7,732 bases of DNA from positions 1 to 7,732 of the forward strand of contig JAEZKB010000176.1 in the NCBI GenBank assembly GCA_023415605.1. Reading direction: 5' to 3'. This stretch comes from Pseudomonadota bacterium (GTDB lineage: Bacteria; Pseudomonadota; Alphaproteobacteria; Rhizobiales; Devosiaceae). Below, in pieces: positions 1 through 6,404 of the stretch; position 1 is the stretch's first letter; each line of letters opens with the position of its first letter. The notes under the pieces are model-generated. The model was not told where the DNA came from and ran no database searches. It worked only from the letters and a program-made list of their open reading frames with translations. Both the position numbers and the translations under genes were made by a program.

Positions 1-98
1 CCGTCACCGTTGGCGTCGGCGAAGCTGCGCACGTAGACCTGGTAGACGACGGCCGATCGCCACCAGTTGGCGTCGTCGGTCCGGAAGCTCTCGGTCAT
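1..98 (-). CDS. Alpha-glucosidase, GH13 family (N-terminal fragment, runs off window)
   Basis: Only the first 32 codons and two bases are in the window. Read on the minus strand from the ATG at 98, residues 12-26 contain WRSAVVYQVYVRSF and continue ADANGDG. This is the first beta-strand and the D-x-N-G-D-G metal-binding loop start of GH13 alpha-glucosidases and oligo-1,6-glucosidases, which hydrolyse terminal alpha-linked glucose from oligosaccharides in the cytoplasm. No signal peptide is visible. A weak purine run (GGGGA) lies about 10 bases upstream of the start. The gene points away from a truncated permease with almost no intergenic space, which leaves no room for a normal promoter. The family call is strong; the exact specificity (alpha-1,4 versus alpha-1,6, trehalose, sucrose) cannot be judged from this fragment. 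Confidence 0.82.
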   Translation of the reverse strand, partial: MTESFRTDDANWWRSAVVYQVYVRSFADANGD

Positions 99-106
99 GG
101 TGGGGG

Positions 107-793
107 TCCCCGTTCTGCTGGCACGTCGCTGCGCCCGTCTTCGCGGCGGTCGGCCTCATCAACGGCTTTCTCATCGTCAGGATGAAGCTCAACGCTTTCA
201 TCGTCACGCTGGCGAGCTATATCTGGGTGCGCGGCATGGTGCTGGTGCTCTCGGGCGGCGCCTCGGCGCAGGGCCTCGCACCGGCGATCCGCTGGTTCGC
301 CATCCAGCGCCTGCTCGGCCTGCCGCTCACGGCCTGGATCGCCATTGTCTGCTTCGTGGTCTTTTCGTTTATCATGGCGAAGACCCGCTTCGGCCGGCAC
401 CTCATCATGATCGGCGGCAATGAGAACGCCACCTTCCGGGCCGGCATCAAGGTCGATCGCCTGCTGATCACTGCCTTTGTCCTTGCCGGAGCGCTAGCTG
501 CGCTCGCCGGCTGGCTGCTCGCCATCCGCACCTCGGGCGCCACCGCCAATCTCGGCATGGGCCTGCTCTTTAACGCCTTCGCCGCGGTGGTGATCGGCGG
601 CGTCAGCCTCAAGGGCGGCGTCGGTGCCCTGCCCGGCGTCTATGCCGGCGCGCTGTTGCTGTCTTCGATCAACACCGCCATCAACCTGATGGGCCTGCCG
701 CCCACCTCGACGCAGCTGATCCATGGCCTGCTGGTCCTCGCCGCTGTCCTTCTCGACAGCTTCAAGCAGACCTTGCGCCAGAGGCTCGCATGA
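107..793 (+). CDS. Sugar ABC transporter permease, RbsC-like, 5'-truncated fragment
   Basis: This is an inner-membrane permease of the BPD_transp_2 family, which carries ribose, xylose or other monosaccharides with a periplasmic binding protein and an ATPase. Homology is recognisable in frame from about position 130 (AAPVFAAVGLING), upstream of the first ATG at 182, so the gene once began earlier. The remaining ~220 residues compare with about 320 in full RbsC: the first transmembrane helices are missing. The fragment keeps the stretch LNAFIVTLASYIWVRG, the cytoplasmic coupling loop IGGNENATFRAGIKVDRL and the C-terminal hydrophobic helices. The stop overlaps the next gene's start as ATGA. The frame stays open to the left edge, but upstream of about 107 the bases belong to the opposite-strand glucosidase. 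Translation from 182 would give a 203-residue protein unlikely to transport. It is either a pseudogene or half of a chimeric join. Confidence 0.8.
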   Translation, partial: SPFCWHVAAPVFAAVGLINGFLIVRMKLNAFIVTLASYIWVRGMVLVLSGGASAQGLAPAIRWFAIQRLLGLPLTAWIAIVCFVVFSFIMAKTRFGRHLIMIGGNENATFRAGIKVDRLLITAFVLAGALAALAGWLLAIRTSGATANLGMGLLFNAFAAVVIGGVSLKGGVGALPGVYAGALLLSSINTAINLMGLPPTSTQLIHGLLVLAAVLLDSFKQTLRQRLA

Positions 794-1563
794 ACAAACG
801 TCTCGACGGCAAGGTCGCCCTCATCACCGGCGCCGCCCGCGGCATCGGCAAGGGCATCGCCACGCGCTTTGCCGAGGAAGGCGCCAAACTCGTCATCGCC
901 GACCTCGATCCGCGCGTCGAAGCCACCGCCCGCGAACTCGGCGCCGATCACCTGATCGCCGACGTCTCGAAGGCCGCCGATGCCGAAGCCGCCGTGGCGC
1001 TGGCCCTGAAGACTCATGGCCGCCTCGACATCATGGTGCAGAACGCTGGCATCTATCCCTGGCAACTGCTGGAAGATACCAGCGCCGACGACTGGGACCG
1101 GGTGATGGCCACCAACCTCCGCGGCAGCTTCCTCGCCGCCAAGGCGGCACTGGCGCCGATGAAGTCGCAGCGCTCGGGCCGCATTCTCTTCACCTCCTCG
1201 ATCACCGGGCCGCACGTTACCAGCCCCGGCCATGGGCACTACTCGGCCACCAAGGCCGGCATCAATGGCCTCATCCGCGCGGCGGCATTGGAATGGTCCG
1301 GCTACGGCATTACCGTCAACGGCGTTGAGCCTGGCAACATCCTCACCGAGGCCATCCAGGAGCATCGCTCGCCGGCCTTCATCAGGTCGATGGAAGAAGC
1401 CATTCCGCTCGGACGGCTCGGGTCGGTGCGCGATGTCGCCAACGCCTTCCTGTTCCTCGCTTCGGAAGAGGCGGCCTATATCACCGGCACCACGATCGTG
1501 GTGGACGGCGGGCAGTTGCTGCCCGAGGGCAACGACTTCCGGCTGCAACCCGACCGTCAGTGA
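790..1563 (+). CDS. Short-chain dehydrogenase/reductase (SDR), probable sugar or polyol dehydrogenase
   Basis: A complete 257-residue classical SDR, the normal length for the family. It has the nucleotide-binding TGAARGIG at residues 13-20, an acidic Asp38 at the end of strand beta-2 that favours NAD over NADP, NAG at 85-87, Asn109, and the catalytic Ser137, Tyr151 and Lys155 (YSATK). The C-terminal part has the usual ITGTTIVVDGG. These enzymes oxidise secondary alcohols or reduce ketones in the cytoplasm. The start overlaps the permease stop (ATGA), with AGAGG at 780-784 as ribosome-binding site, so the two are translationally coupled. Its place behind a sugar permease argues that the substrate is the imported sugar or polyol rather than an acyl-ACP, despite the common automatic name 3-ketoacyl-ACP reductase. 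The family is certain; the substrate is inferred from context. Confidence 0.93.
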   Translation: MNKRLDGKVALITGAARGIGKGIATRFAEEGAKLVIADLDPRVEATARELGADHLIADVSKAADAEAAVALALKTHGRLDIMVQNAGIYPWQLLEDTSADDWDRVMATNLRGSFLAAKAALAPMKSQRSGRILFTSSITGPHVTSPGHGHYSATKAGINGLIRAAALEWSGYGITVNGVEPGNILTEAIQEHRSPAFIRSMEEAIPLGRLGSVRDVANAFLFLASEEAAYITGTTIVVDGGQLLPEGNDFRLQPDRQ

Positions 1564-1573
1564 GTGCCTCCGA

Positions 1574-1591
1574 CGGGGAGGCCGCTCCCCG
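1574..1591 (+). terminator. GC hairpin after the SDR gene, possible terminator
   Basis: A perfect 7-bp stem, CGGGGAG pairing with CTCCCCG around a GCCG loop, begins 11 bases after the SDR stop codon. There is no following T run, so this is not a classical intrinsic terminator. It may still end the operon in a GC-rich genome or protect the mRNA 3' end. The next gene has its own leader of about 95 bases downstream. Confidence 0.35.
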
Positions 1592-1686
1592 CCCTTGCGC
1601 CGGGTGTGAAGTAAATCCGTCAACATTGCTTGGGTTAGTCAGCGGTACTAGCGTAGGCGGCAGTTCAACCGAGCAAAGGCGAACCG

Positions 1687-2262
1687 ATGTATCTGAAGAC
1701 CATTTCCGACGACGAGGCGCAGGGGGAAATCGCTGAGCTCTTCCAGTCGGAAAGAGCGAGCATGGGGACCGTCATGGAAGCGACGCGGTGCTGGTCGGCG
1801 CGTCCGGATATGCTGCTGCCGATCGAAAAGCTACTGCATCAGATGCGCGATGGGTTCTCGCTGGGACTGCTGAACTTCCGGCTGATCACCTTCATCGCCG
1901 CCAAGCATGTCCCCTCGAGCTACTGCTCTCACGTCTACTTCCGATCGCTCTCCAACATGCTCGGCCGGGAACAGGTACTGGCCATCCACCGCGACTATCG
2001 CAACGCTGGACTGTCCGAACAACAGGTCGAGATGCTTGCCTATGCGGAACAGATCACCAAGGATGCCAGCCGCATCACCGAAGCTGACATCGATCGCCTC
2101 CGTAACGTGGGCCTGTCGGACCTGAACATCGCCGATATCGCCCTCGCCGCCAGCTTTCGAAACTTTATGAGCCGCTACTTCGACGCCGTCGGCGCGACGG
2201 TAGAGCCACAGTTTCTCGACAACGATCCATCTGTCCAAGCGGTGATGGCCGTCGGAAAATAA
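1687..2262 (+). CDS. Peroxidase-related protein, AhpD/carboxymuconolactone decarboxylase fold
   Basis: A 191-residue soluble protein with no signal peptide. Its layout matches the uncharacterised peroxidase-related branch of the AhpD/CMD superfamily: an N-terminal helix pair with RPDML, a central helix before SSYCSH at residues 77-82, then LSEQQVEMLAYAEQITKD, the segment ITEADIDRLRNVGLSD, and ALAASFRNFMSRYFDAVG. AhpD-type proteins use a CxxC plus His for thiol peroxidase or disulfide chemistry. Here only Cys80 remains of that pair, because Ser77 stands in the first Cys position, and the His is at +2 from Cys80 instead of the usual +3. A two-Cys mechanism is therefore unlikely. The start is supported by AAAGGCGA just upstream. 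It is probably transcribed alone, since a hairpin precedes it and a convergent tRNA follows. I see no convincing promoter in 1592-1686. The fold is likely; the activity is unknown. Confidence 0.78.
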   Translation: MYLKTISDDEAQGEIAELFQSERASMGTVMEATRCWSARPDMLLPIEKLLHQMRDGFSLGLLNFRLITFIAAKHVPSSYCSHVYFRSLSNMLGREQVLAIHRDYRNAGLSEQQVEMLAYAEQITKDASRITEADIDRLRNVGLSDLNIADIALAASFRNFMSRYFDAVGATVEPQFLDNDPSVQAVMAVGK

Positions 2263-2296
2263 CGAACGGGCTAATGTGCTGACATGTTTGATATTT

Positions 2297-2373
2297 TGGT
2301 AGCGGAGGAGGGATTTGAACCCCCGACACACGGATTATGATTCCGCTGCTCTAACCAACTGAGCTACTCCGCC
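2297..2373 (-). tRNA. tRNA-Met (anticodon CAU), elongator type
   Basis: Read on the minus strand, this forms a complete 77-nucleotide cloverleaf with encoded CCA at 2299-2297. The acceptor stem is GGCGGAG with CTCCGCT (a G-U wobble at the first pair). The D arm is GCTC/GAGC, the anticodon stem GCGGA/TCCGT with loop ATCATAA, and the T arm GGGGG/CCCTC with TTCAAAT. The anticodon CAU lies at 2339-2337. The overall sequence resembles alphaproteobacterial elongator tRNA-Met. The initiator is less likely because positions 1 and 72 form a G-U pair rather than a mismatch and the anticodon stem lacks three G-C pairs next to the loop. The lysidine-modified tRNA-Ile2 also has CAU but a different acceptor stem. 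No terminator is evident in the 34 bases before the convergent gene's stop. Confidence 0.95.
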
Positions 2374-2430
2374 CCGGGTCCAGGGAACCGGAAGCGCGGA
2401 ACGGACCTGAGGGGTCCGAGGCGCCGCGAC

Positions 2431-2459
2431 TTATTAGGTTTGGCGGTTTGCCCTGTCAA
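2431..2459 (-). promoter_or_regulatory. Sigma-70 type promoter for tRNA-Met
   Basis: On the minus strand, TTGACA (2459-2454) is followed after exactly 17 bases by TAATAA (2436-2431). This is a near-consensus housekeeping promoter, as expected for a stable RNA. It lies about 58 bases upstream of the mature tRNA 5' end, leaving a short leader to be trimmed by RNase P. A GC dyad, CGGACC/GGTCCG at 2402-2407 and 2413-2418, lies in that leader. Confidence 0.8.
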
Positions 2460-2559
2460 GCGAAAGCCGAACCGGTCTGGTATCCGTATTTTGGGCTTGC
2501 GGAACCGGCGCGCCGCGGCTCCAATCCCCCTGCCCGCCTCCAGCTTTTCAGGCTTTTCC

Positions 2560-4149
2560 GTGCGCGAACGCGACTATATCAGCCCCGGCCGTTCGGCCGC
2601 CATCGGCGAGAACGGCATGGCCGCTACCTCGCACCCGCTGGCGACCCTGGCCGCCATCGATATCCTGCGTGCCGGCGGCAATGCCGTCGACGCCGCCCTG
2701 GCCGCCGTGGCCGTGCAATGCGTGGTGGAACCGGGGATGACCGGCATCGGCGGCGATTGCTTCGCCATCGTGGCGCCTGCGGGAGCGGCGCCGCGCGCCT
2801 TCAACGGCTCCGGCTGGTCGCCGGCGGGCACATCGGCCGAGGCTCTGCGGGCGGAGGGGCTGACAACTATCGCCGAGGATACCCCGCACGCGGTGACGGT
2901 GCCCGGCGCCGTGGACGCCTGGACGCAGCTCTCAGCGACTTACGGTACCTTCGACCTCGCCCATGTGCTGCAGCCGGCGATCAGGCTCGCCGAGGACGGC
3001 TTCCGCGTCACCGGCCGCGTCGCACTGGACTGGACCAATTTCTCGACGCGCCTGCGGCATCACGCTCCGGCAACGGCGCAATTCCTGCCCGGCGGCAAGC
3101 CGCCGAGGACCGGCGACCTGTTCCGCAACCCGGCGCTGGCGGCGACGCTGCGTGCCATCGGCGCCTCGGGGCGCGCCGCTTTCTACGAAGGACCCGTGGC
3201 CGACGAGATCGTCGCGGTGCTCCGCGAACTCGGCGGCGGTCACACGCTCTCGGATTTCGCCGACTACAGCGGCTTCCACACCGAACCGATTGCGGCGCAA
3301 TTCCGGGGCCGCGACGTGCTCGAATGCCCGCCCAATGGCCAGGGACTCGCCGCACTGGTGATTGCCCGCATTCTCGATGCCTATGATCTCTCCGATGGTG
3401 CCGTCAGCGAAGCCGACCGCGTGCATCTACTGGCCGAGGCGAGCAAGGCAGCCTATCGCCTTCGCGACCTGCTGATCTCGGACCCGGCGACGATGACGCG
3501 GAGCGTCGAGGACATCCTGTCGGATGCGTTCATCCAGACGTTGCGCGCACCCATCCGCATGGACATCGCCCAGCCAGCGAGCCTCTGGGACGGGCCAGTA
3601 CATCGCGACACGGTCTATCTCACCGTCGTCGACAAGGACCGCAACTGCGTCTCGCTGATCAATTCGATCTTTGCGAGCTTCGGCTCTGGCATCTATGCGC
3701 CGAAATCCGGCGTGCTGCTGCACAATCGCGGCAGCGGATTCTCTCTCGTCCCCGGCCATCCGAACGAACTCTCCGGACGGAAGCGGCCGCTGCACACCAT
3801 CATCCCGGGCCTGGTGGTGGAGAACGGCAGACCCGTGATGCCCTTCGGCGTCATGGGCGGACAGTTCCAGGCAGTGGGCCACGCGCACTTCCTCACCCAT
3901 ATGTTCGACCGCGGCTATGATCCGCAACGCGCCAATGAGGCGCCACGCAGCTTCGCCTTCGGCGGCAAGCTGACGCTGGAGCCCGGCTTCGGCGATTCGG
4001 TGGCGGCGGATCTCGCCGCGCGCGGCCATGACGTGGTCTGGTCGGCCGACCCGATCGGCGGCTGTCAGGCCATCTATATGGACTATGAGCGTGGGTTCCT
4101 GATTGGCGGTTCGGACCACCGCAAGGACGGCATGGCACTAGGGTACTGA
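2560..4149 (+). CDS. Gamma-glutamyltransferase-family Ntn hydrolase (substrate uncertain)
   Basis: A self-processing Ntn hydrolase of 529 residues. The GTG at 2560 is chosen because family similarity begins there (PGRSA at residues 9-13, then NGMAATSHPLATLAAID and RAGGNAVDAA); a longer TTG frame from 2440 would run through the tRNA promoter. Seen motifs include EPGMTGIGGDCF near 60 and, at 350-351, Asp-Thr in DTVYLTVVD. Thr351 is the predicted autocleavage site and N-terminal nucleophile. GSG follows at 375-378 and RKRPLHTIIPG at 407-417. No signal peptide is seen, so it is probably cytoplasmic, unlike periplasmic E. coli Ggt. Residues that bind gamma-glutamyl groups in E. coli (Arg114, Asn411, Asp433, Ser462-Ser463) appear replaced by Ser84, Phe371, Ser/Gly near 392 and His412-Thr413. 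Canonical glutathione hydrolysis is thus doubtful. Oxamate amidohydrolase (HpxW), of the same fold and size, is one alternative. It is cotranscribed with the exporter gene one base downstream. Confidence 0.88.
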   Translation: MRERDYISPGRSAAIGENGMAATSHPLATLAAIDILRAGGNAVDAALAAVAVQCVVEPGMTGIGGDCFAIVAPAGAAPRAFNGSGWSPAGTSAEALRAEGLTTIAEDTPHAVTVPGAVDAWTQLSATYGTFDLAHVLQPAIRLAEDGFRVTGRVALDWTNFSTRLRHHAPATAQFLPGGKPPRTGDLFRNPALAATLRAIGASGRAAFYEGPVADEIVAVLRELGGGHTLSDFADYSGFHTEPIAAQFRGRDVLECPPNGQGLAALVIARILDAYDLSDGAVSEADRVHLLAEASKAAYRLRDLLISDPATMTRSVEDILSDAFIQTLRAPIRMDIAQPASLWDGPVHRDTVYLTVVDKDRNCVSLINSIFASFGSGIYAPKSGVLLHNRGSGFSLVPGHPNELSGRKRPLHTIIPGLVVENGRPVMPFGVMGGQFQAVGHAHFLTHMFDRGYDPQRANEAPRSFAFGGKLTLEPGFGDSVAADLAARGHDVVWSADPIGGCQAIYMDYERGFLIGGSDHRKDGMALGY

Positions 4150-4150
4150 G

Positions 4151-4975
4151 ATGGACTTCCTCGCAGAATACGGCGCCTGGATCGCCGCCATGGCTGTCAC
4201 CGGCCTCGTCGCCGGCTTCGTCGCCGGCTTGCTCGGCGTCGGCGGCGGCATCGTCATCGTGCCGGTGCTCGACGCGGTCCTCGCGGCGTTCGACGTCGAT
4301 ATCTCGATCCGCATGAAGGTCGCGGTGGCGACCTCGCTCGCGACCATCATCGCCACCTCCTGGGCCTCGGCCAATTCGCACCGCCGTCACAAGGCCGTGG
4401 ATTTCGACCTGTTGAAGTCCTGGGGTCCGATGATCTTCATCGGCGTCGTGGTCGGCACGCTGATCGCGGGCTATGTCGACGGGAGGGTGCTGACCCTGGT
4501 CTTTGCCGTCACTGCACTGGCCGTGGCGGCGAACATGATCCTCCGCGCCGATAGCCACAAGCTCTGGGATGGCTTCCCCAACGCCGGCGTGAAAGCCGCA
4601 CTCGGTGTGGTGGTCGGCACCATTTCGGCCATGATGGGCATCGGCGGCGGAACGCTGAGCGTGCCCATTCTGACTGCCTTTGGCACCGACATCCGCAAGG
4701 CCGTGGGCACCGCCTCGGCGATCGGCTTCGTCATCGCCATTCCGGGTACGATCGGCTACATCGCCACCGGCTGGGGCGCGGCTGGTTTGCCGCCATTTTC
4801 ATTGGGATACGTCAATCTCGCGGCGCTGATCGCCATCATTCCGCTCTCGATGCTGACGGCGCCGTGGGGCGCCAAGACGGCTCACGCCATTCCGCGCAAG
4901 TATCTCGCCTACGGTTTCGGCGTGTTCCTCGTCGCGACGTCGGTCAAGATGTTCTGGAGCCTCTTCGCCGGCTGA
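4151..4975 (+). CDS. TauE/SafE (TSUP) family sulfite/anion exporter
   Basis: A 274-residue inner-membrane protein with about eight hydrophobic segments. The TSUP family signature GxGGGxxxVPxL occurs twice, at GVGGGIVIVPVL (residues 29-40) and GIGGGTLSVPIL (163-174), showing the two homologous halves typical of the family. Members move sulfite, sulfoacetate, sulfide or organic anions out of, or sometimes into, the cell. The ATG lies one base after the hydrolase stop, and AGGG at 4140-4143 within that gene can serve as ribosome-binding site, so the two are likely one transcript. If the hydrolase releases a sulfur compound or a small dicarboxylate, this protein could export it; that link is inference. 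The last 32 bases overlap the 3' end of the opposite-strand UdgX gene. The family is certain; the transported ion is unknown. Confidence 0.9.
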   Translation: MDFLAEYGAWIAAMAVTGLVAGFVAGLLGVGGGIVIVPVLDAVLAAFDVDISIRMKVAVATSLATIIATSWASANSHRRHKAVDFDLLKSWGPMIFIGVVVGTLIAGYVDGRVLTLVFAVTALAVAANMILRADSHKLWDGFPNAGVKAALGVVVGTISAMMGIGGGTLSVPILTAFGTDIRKAVGTASAIGFVIAIPGTIGYIATGWGAAGLPPFSLGYVNLAALIAIIPLSMLTAPWGAKTAHAIPRKYLAYGFGVFLVATSVKMFWSLFAG

Positions 4976-6404
4976 GACCTTCGGCGAGGGTCTGCGCCAG
5001 CTTGAGGTCGTCCTCGAATCGTTCGAGCTCGACTGCGGCCTGATCGCGATCAGGCAGGCGGAGCAGGTAAGAGGGATGGACCGTGGCAAGCACCAAGGTG
5101 CCGTCTTCAAGCTCCAAGGGCTTGCCCCGTAACGAGGAAATCGTCGCAGCCTTGCCGAGGACGCCGCGCACGGCGGTGGCGCCCATAGCGACAATCAGCT
5201 TGGGCTTGACGAATTCGCGCTCCAGATTGAGCCAGAACTGGCAGGCCTGGATCTCGCCGGCATCGGGCTTCTGGTGGATGCGGCGCTTGCCGCGCGGCAC
5301 GAACTTGAAGTGCTTGACCGCATTGGTGACGTAGACGTCGCGGCGGGAAAAGCCGAGTTTTTTCATCGCCCTGTCGAAGACCTGCCCGGCCGGGCCGATG
5401 AACGGCTTGCCTTCGAGATCCTCGTTGTCGCCCGGCTGCTCGCCGACGAACATGATCTCGGCATGCGCCGGCCCTTCGCCGAACACCGCCTGTGTCGCAT
5501 GCTCGTAGAGCGGGCAGCGGGTGCAGCCTTGGACTGCCGCGCGCGCGTCGGCCAAGCTCCTGATTTCCTGCAGCTCTTCGGACTCGGCCTCGTGCCGTTC
5601 CACCTGCCGCATGTGACGGGCCGGCGGTTGCGTCGCCATCCGTTCGATCATTTCGTTCTCTCGCTCCTTGGCCGTGCGGATCAGTTCGGGAATGATCGTG
5701 GCCTCCGGGAGGTTGCGCCAGTATTTCACCGGCATCTCGGATTTCATCATCGAAACCTTGAGTCTGGCCGGGTTGAAGATCGAGGAGAAATAGGTGCGCC
5801 AGACGTCTTCGAGGGCGTCGTCTGCTGGGACATCGAGCTTGCTGCCGCCCGGACCGAAGGTCAGATTCTCCTTGTCCCAGAAGGCACTGGCATAGGGCGT
5901 GACGATCGCCCAGTGCATGCCGGCGAAGCGGCGGACGAAGAACGGGGCAGTGCGTTCGAGGATGTAATGCTCGGGTTCGAACCAGGCCGCGAACCGGTCT
6001 TCGCCCTCCAACTCCTTGAAACGTATGAAGGCTTTCATCTTGTGCGCGTCGCGGCGGACGGCAGAGGCGCGGCGTTCGAGCTTGCCGACATCGGGATCGG
6101 AGCGGGCCTCGAGCAGCGCTTTGTCCTTCTGCAGCCGCCACAAGAGCCTGTAAAGCAAGGCAAATCGCTCGGGGTCGTTGTGGCAGATGGCCGATTGCGC
6201 CAGCTCGATGAAGCGCGGCGGCACCGTTCCGACCGCACGCGCAGTCACCCCCGAAATCTCATCGTGAGCATCGAAAAGTCCATCACTGGACGTAACGTCG
6301 GACCATGAACATTCATCAGGCGACGTACCGCTGAGGAGCAGTGCGCGGGCGACCCCGCGCCACTCGTCGAAATCGTTGATATGATCGAGCCGGATCGACC
6401 GCAT
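4944..6404 (-). CDS. DUF4130 / UdgX-type uracil-DNA glycosylase fusion protein
   Basis: A 486-residue two-domain protein. Residues about 1-250 match the DUF4130 'probable DNA metabolism protein' family: HKMKAFIRFKE at 121-131, FEPEHYILERTAPFF at 142-156, MHWAIVTPY at 163-171 and PVKYWRNLPE at 225-234. Residues about 275-475 form a family-4-like uracil-DNA glycosylase of the UdgX branch: CTRC at 294-297, GEQPGDNED at 321-329, KRRIH at 373-377, Cys388, and HPSYL at 443-447. In mycobacterial UdgX the loop His, here His377, bonds covalently to the uracil site. The third Cys of family-4 enzymes is replaced by His365 (VKHFKF), so Cys294, Cys297, Cys388 and His365 are the likely iron-sulfur ligands. 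The ATG at 6404 shares its A with the TGA of the upstream radical SAM gene; the frame is open further upstream only as its shadow. The two genes form an operon and presumably act together. Confidence 0.92.
   Translation of the reverse strand: MRSIRLDHINDFDEWRGVARALLLSGTSPDECSWSDVTSSDGLFDAHDEISGVTARAVGTVPPRFIELAQSAICHNDPERFALLYRLLWRLQKDKALLEARSDPDVGKLERRASAVRRDAHKMKAFIRFKELEGEDRFAAWFEPEHYILERTAPFFVRRFAGMHWAIVTPYASAFWDKENLTFGPGGSKLDVPADDALEDVWRTYFSSIFNPARLKVSMMKSEMPVKYWRNLPEATIIPELIRTAKERENEMIERMATQPPARHMRQVERHEAESEELQEIRSLADARAAVQGCTRCPLYEHATQAVFGEGPAHAEIMFVGEQPGDNEDLEGKPFIGPAGQVFDRAMKKLGFSRRDVYVTNAVKHFKFVPRGKRRIHQKPDAGEIQACQFWLNLEREFVKPKLIVAMGATAVRGVLGKAATISSLRGKPLELEDGTLVLATVHPSYLLRLPDRDQAAVELERFEDDLKLAQTLAEGLSRRRGSRTS

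Noticed and set aside
640..1626. 328-codon minus-strand open frame opposite the SDR gene
   Set aside because: It lies antisense to an unmistakable SDR and its Gly/Arg/Ala-rich product has no recognisable motifs, which is typical of antisense frames in GC-rich DNA.
1592..1686. Promoter for the peroxidase-related gene
   Set aside because: TTGCTT and TACTAG are present, but with a 14-base spacer, too short for a sigma-70 promoter; no other convincing pair was found.
2297..2373. tRNA gene as an attachment site for an integrated element
   Set aside because: No integrase lies nearby and I saw no repeat of the tRNA 3' end elsewhere in the window.
2402..2418. CGGACC/GGTCCG hairpin as a terminator
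   Set aside because: It lies between the tRNA promoter and the tRNA, so termination there would silence the tRNA. It has no T run and is more likely part of the processed leader.
2440..2559. Longer N-terminus for the GGT-like protein from a TTG at 2440
   Set aside because: The extra 40 residues resemble neither a signal peptide nor family sequence, and the frame would overlap the near-consensus tRNA promoter. Family similarity begins right at the GTG at 2560.
5274..6308. 344-codon plus-strand open frame within the UdgX gene
   Set aside because: It lies antisense to conserved DUF4130 and UDG motifs, and its product resembles no family.
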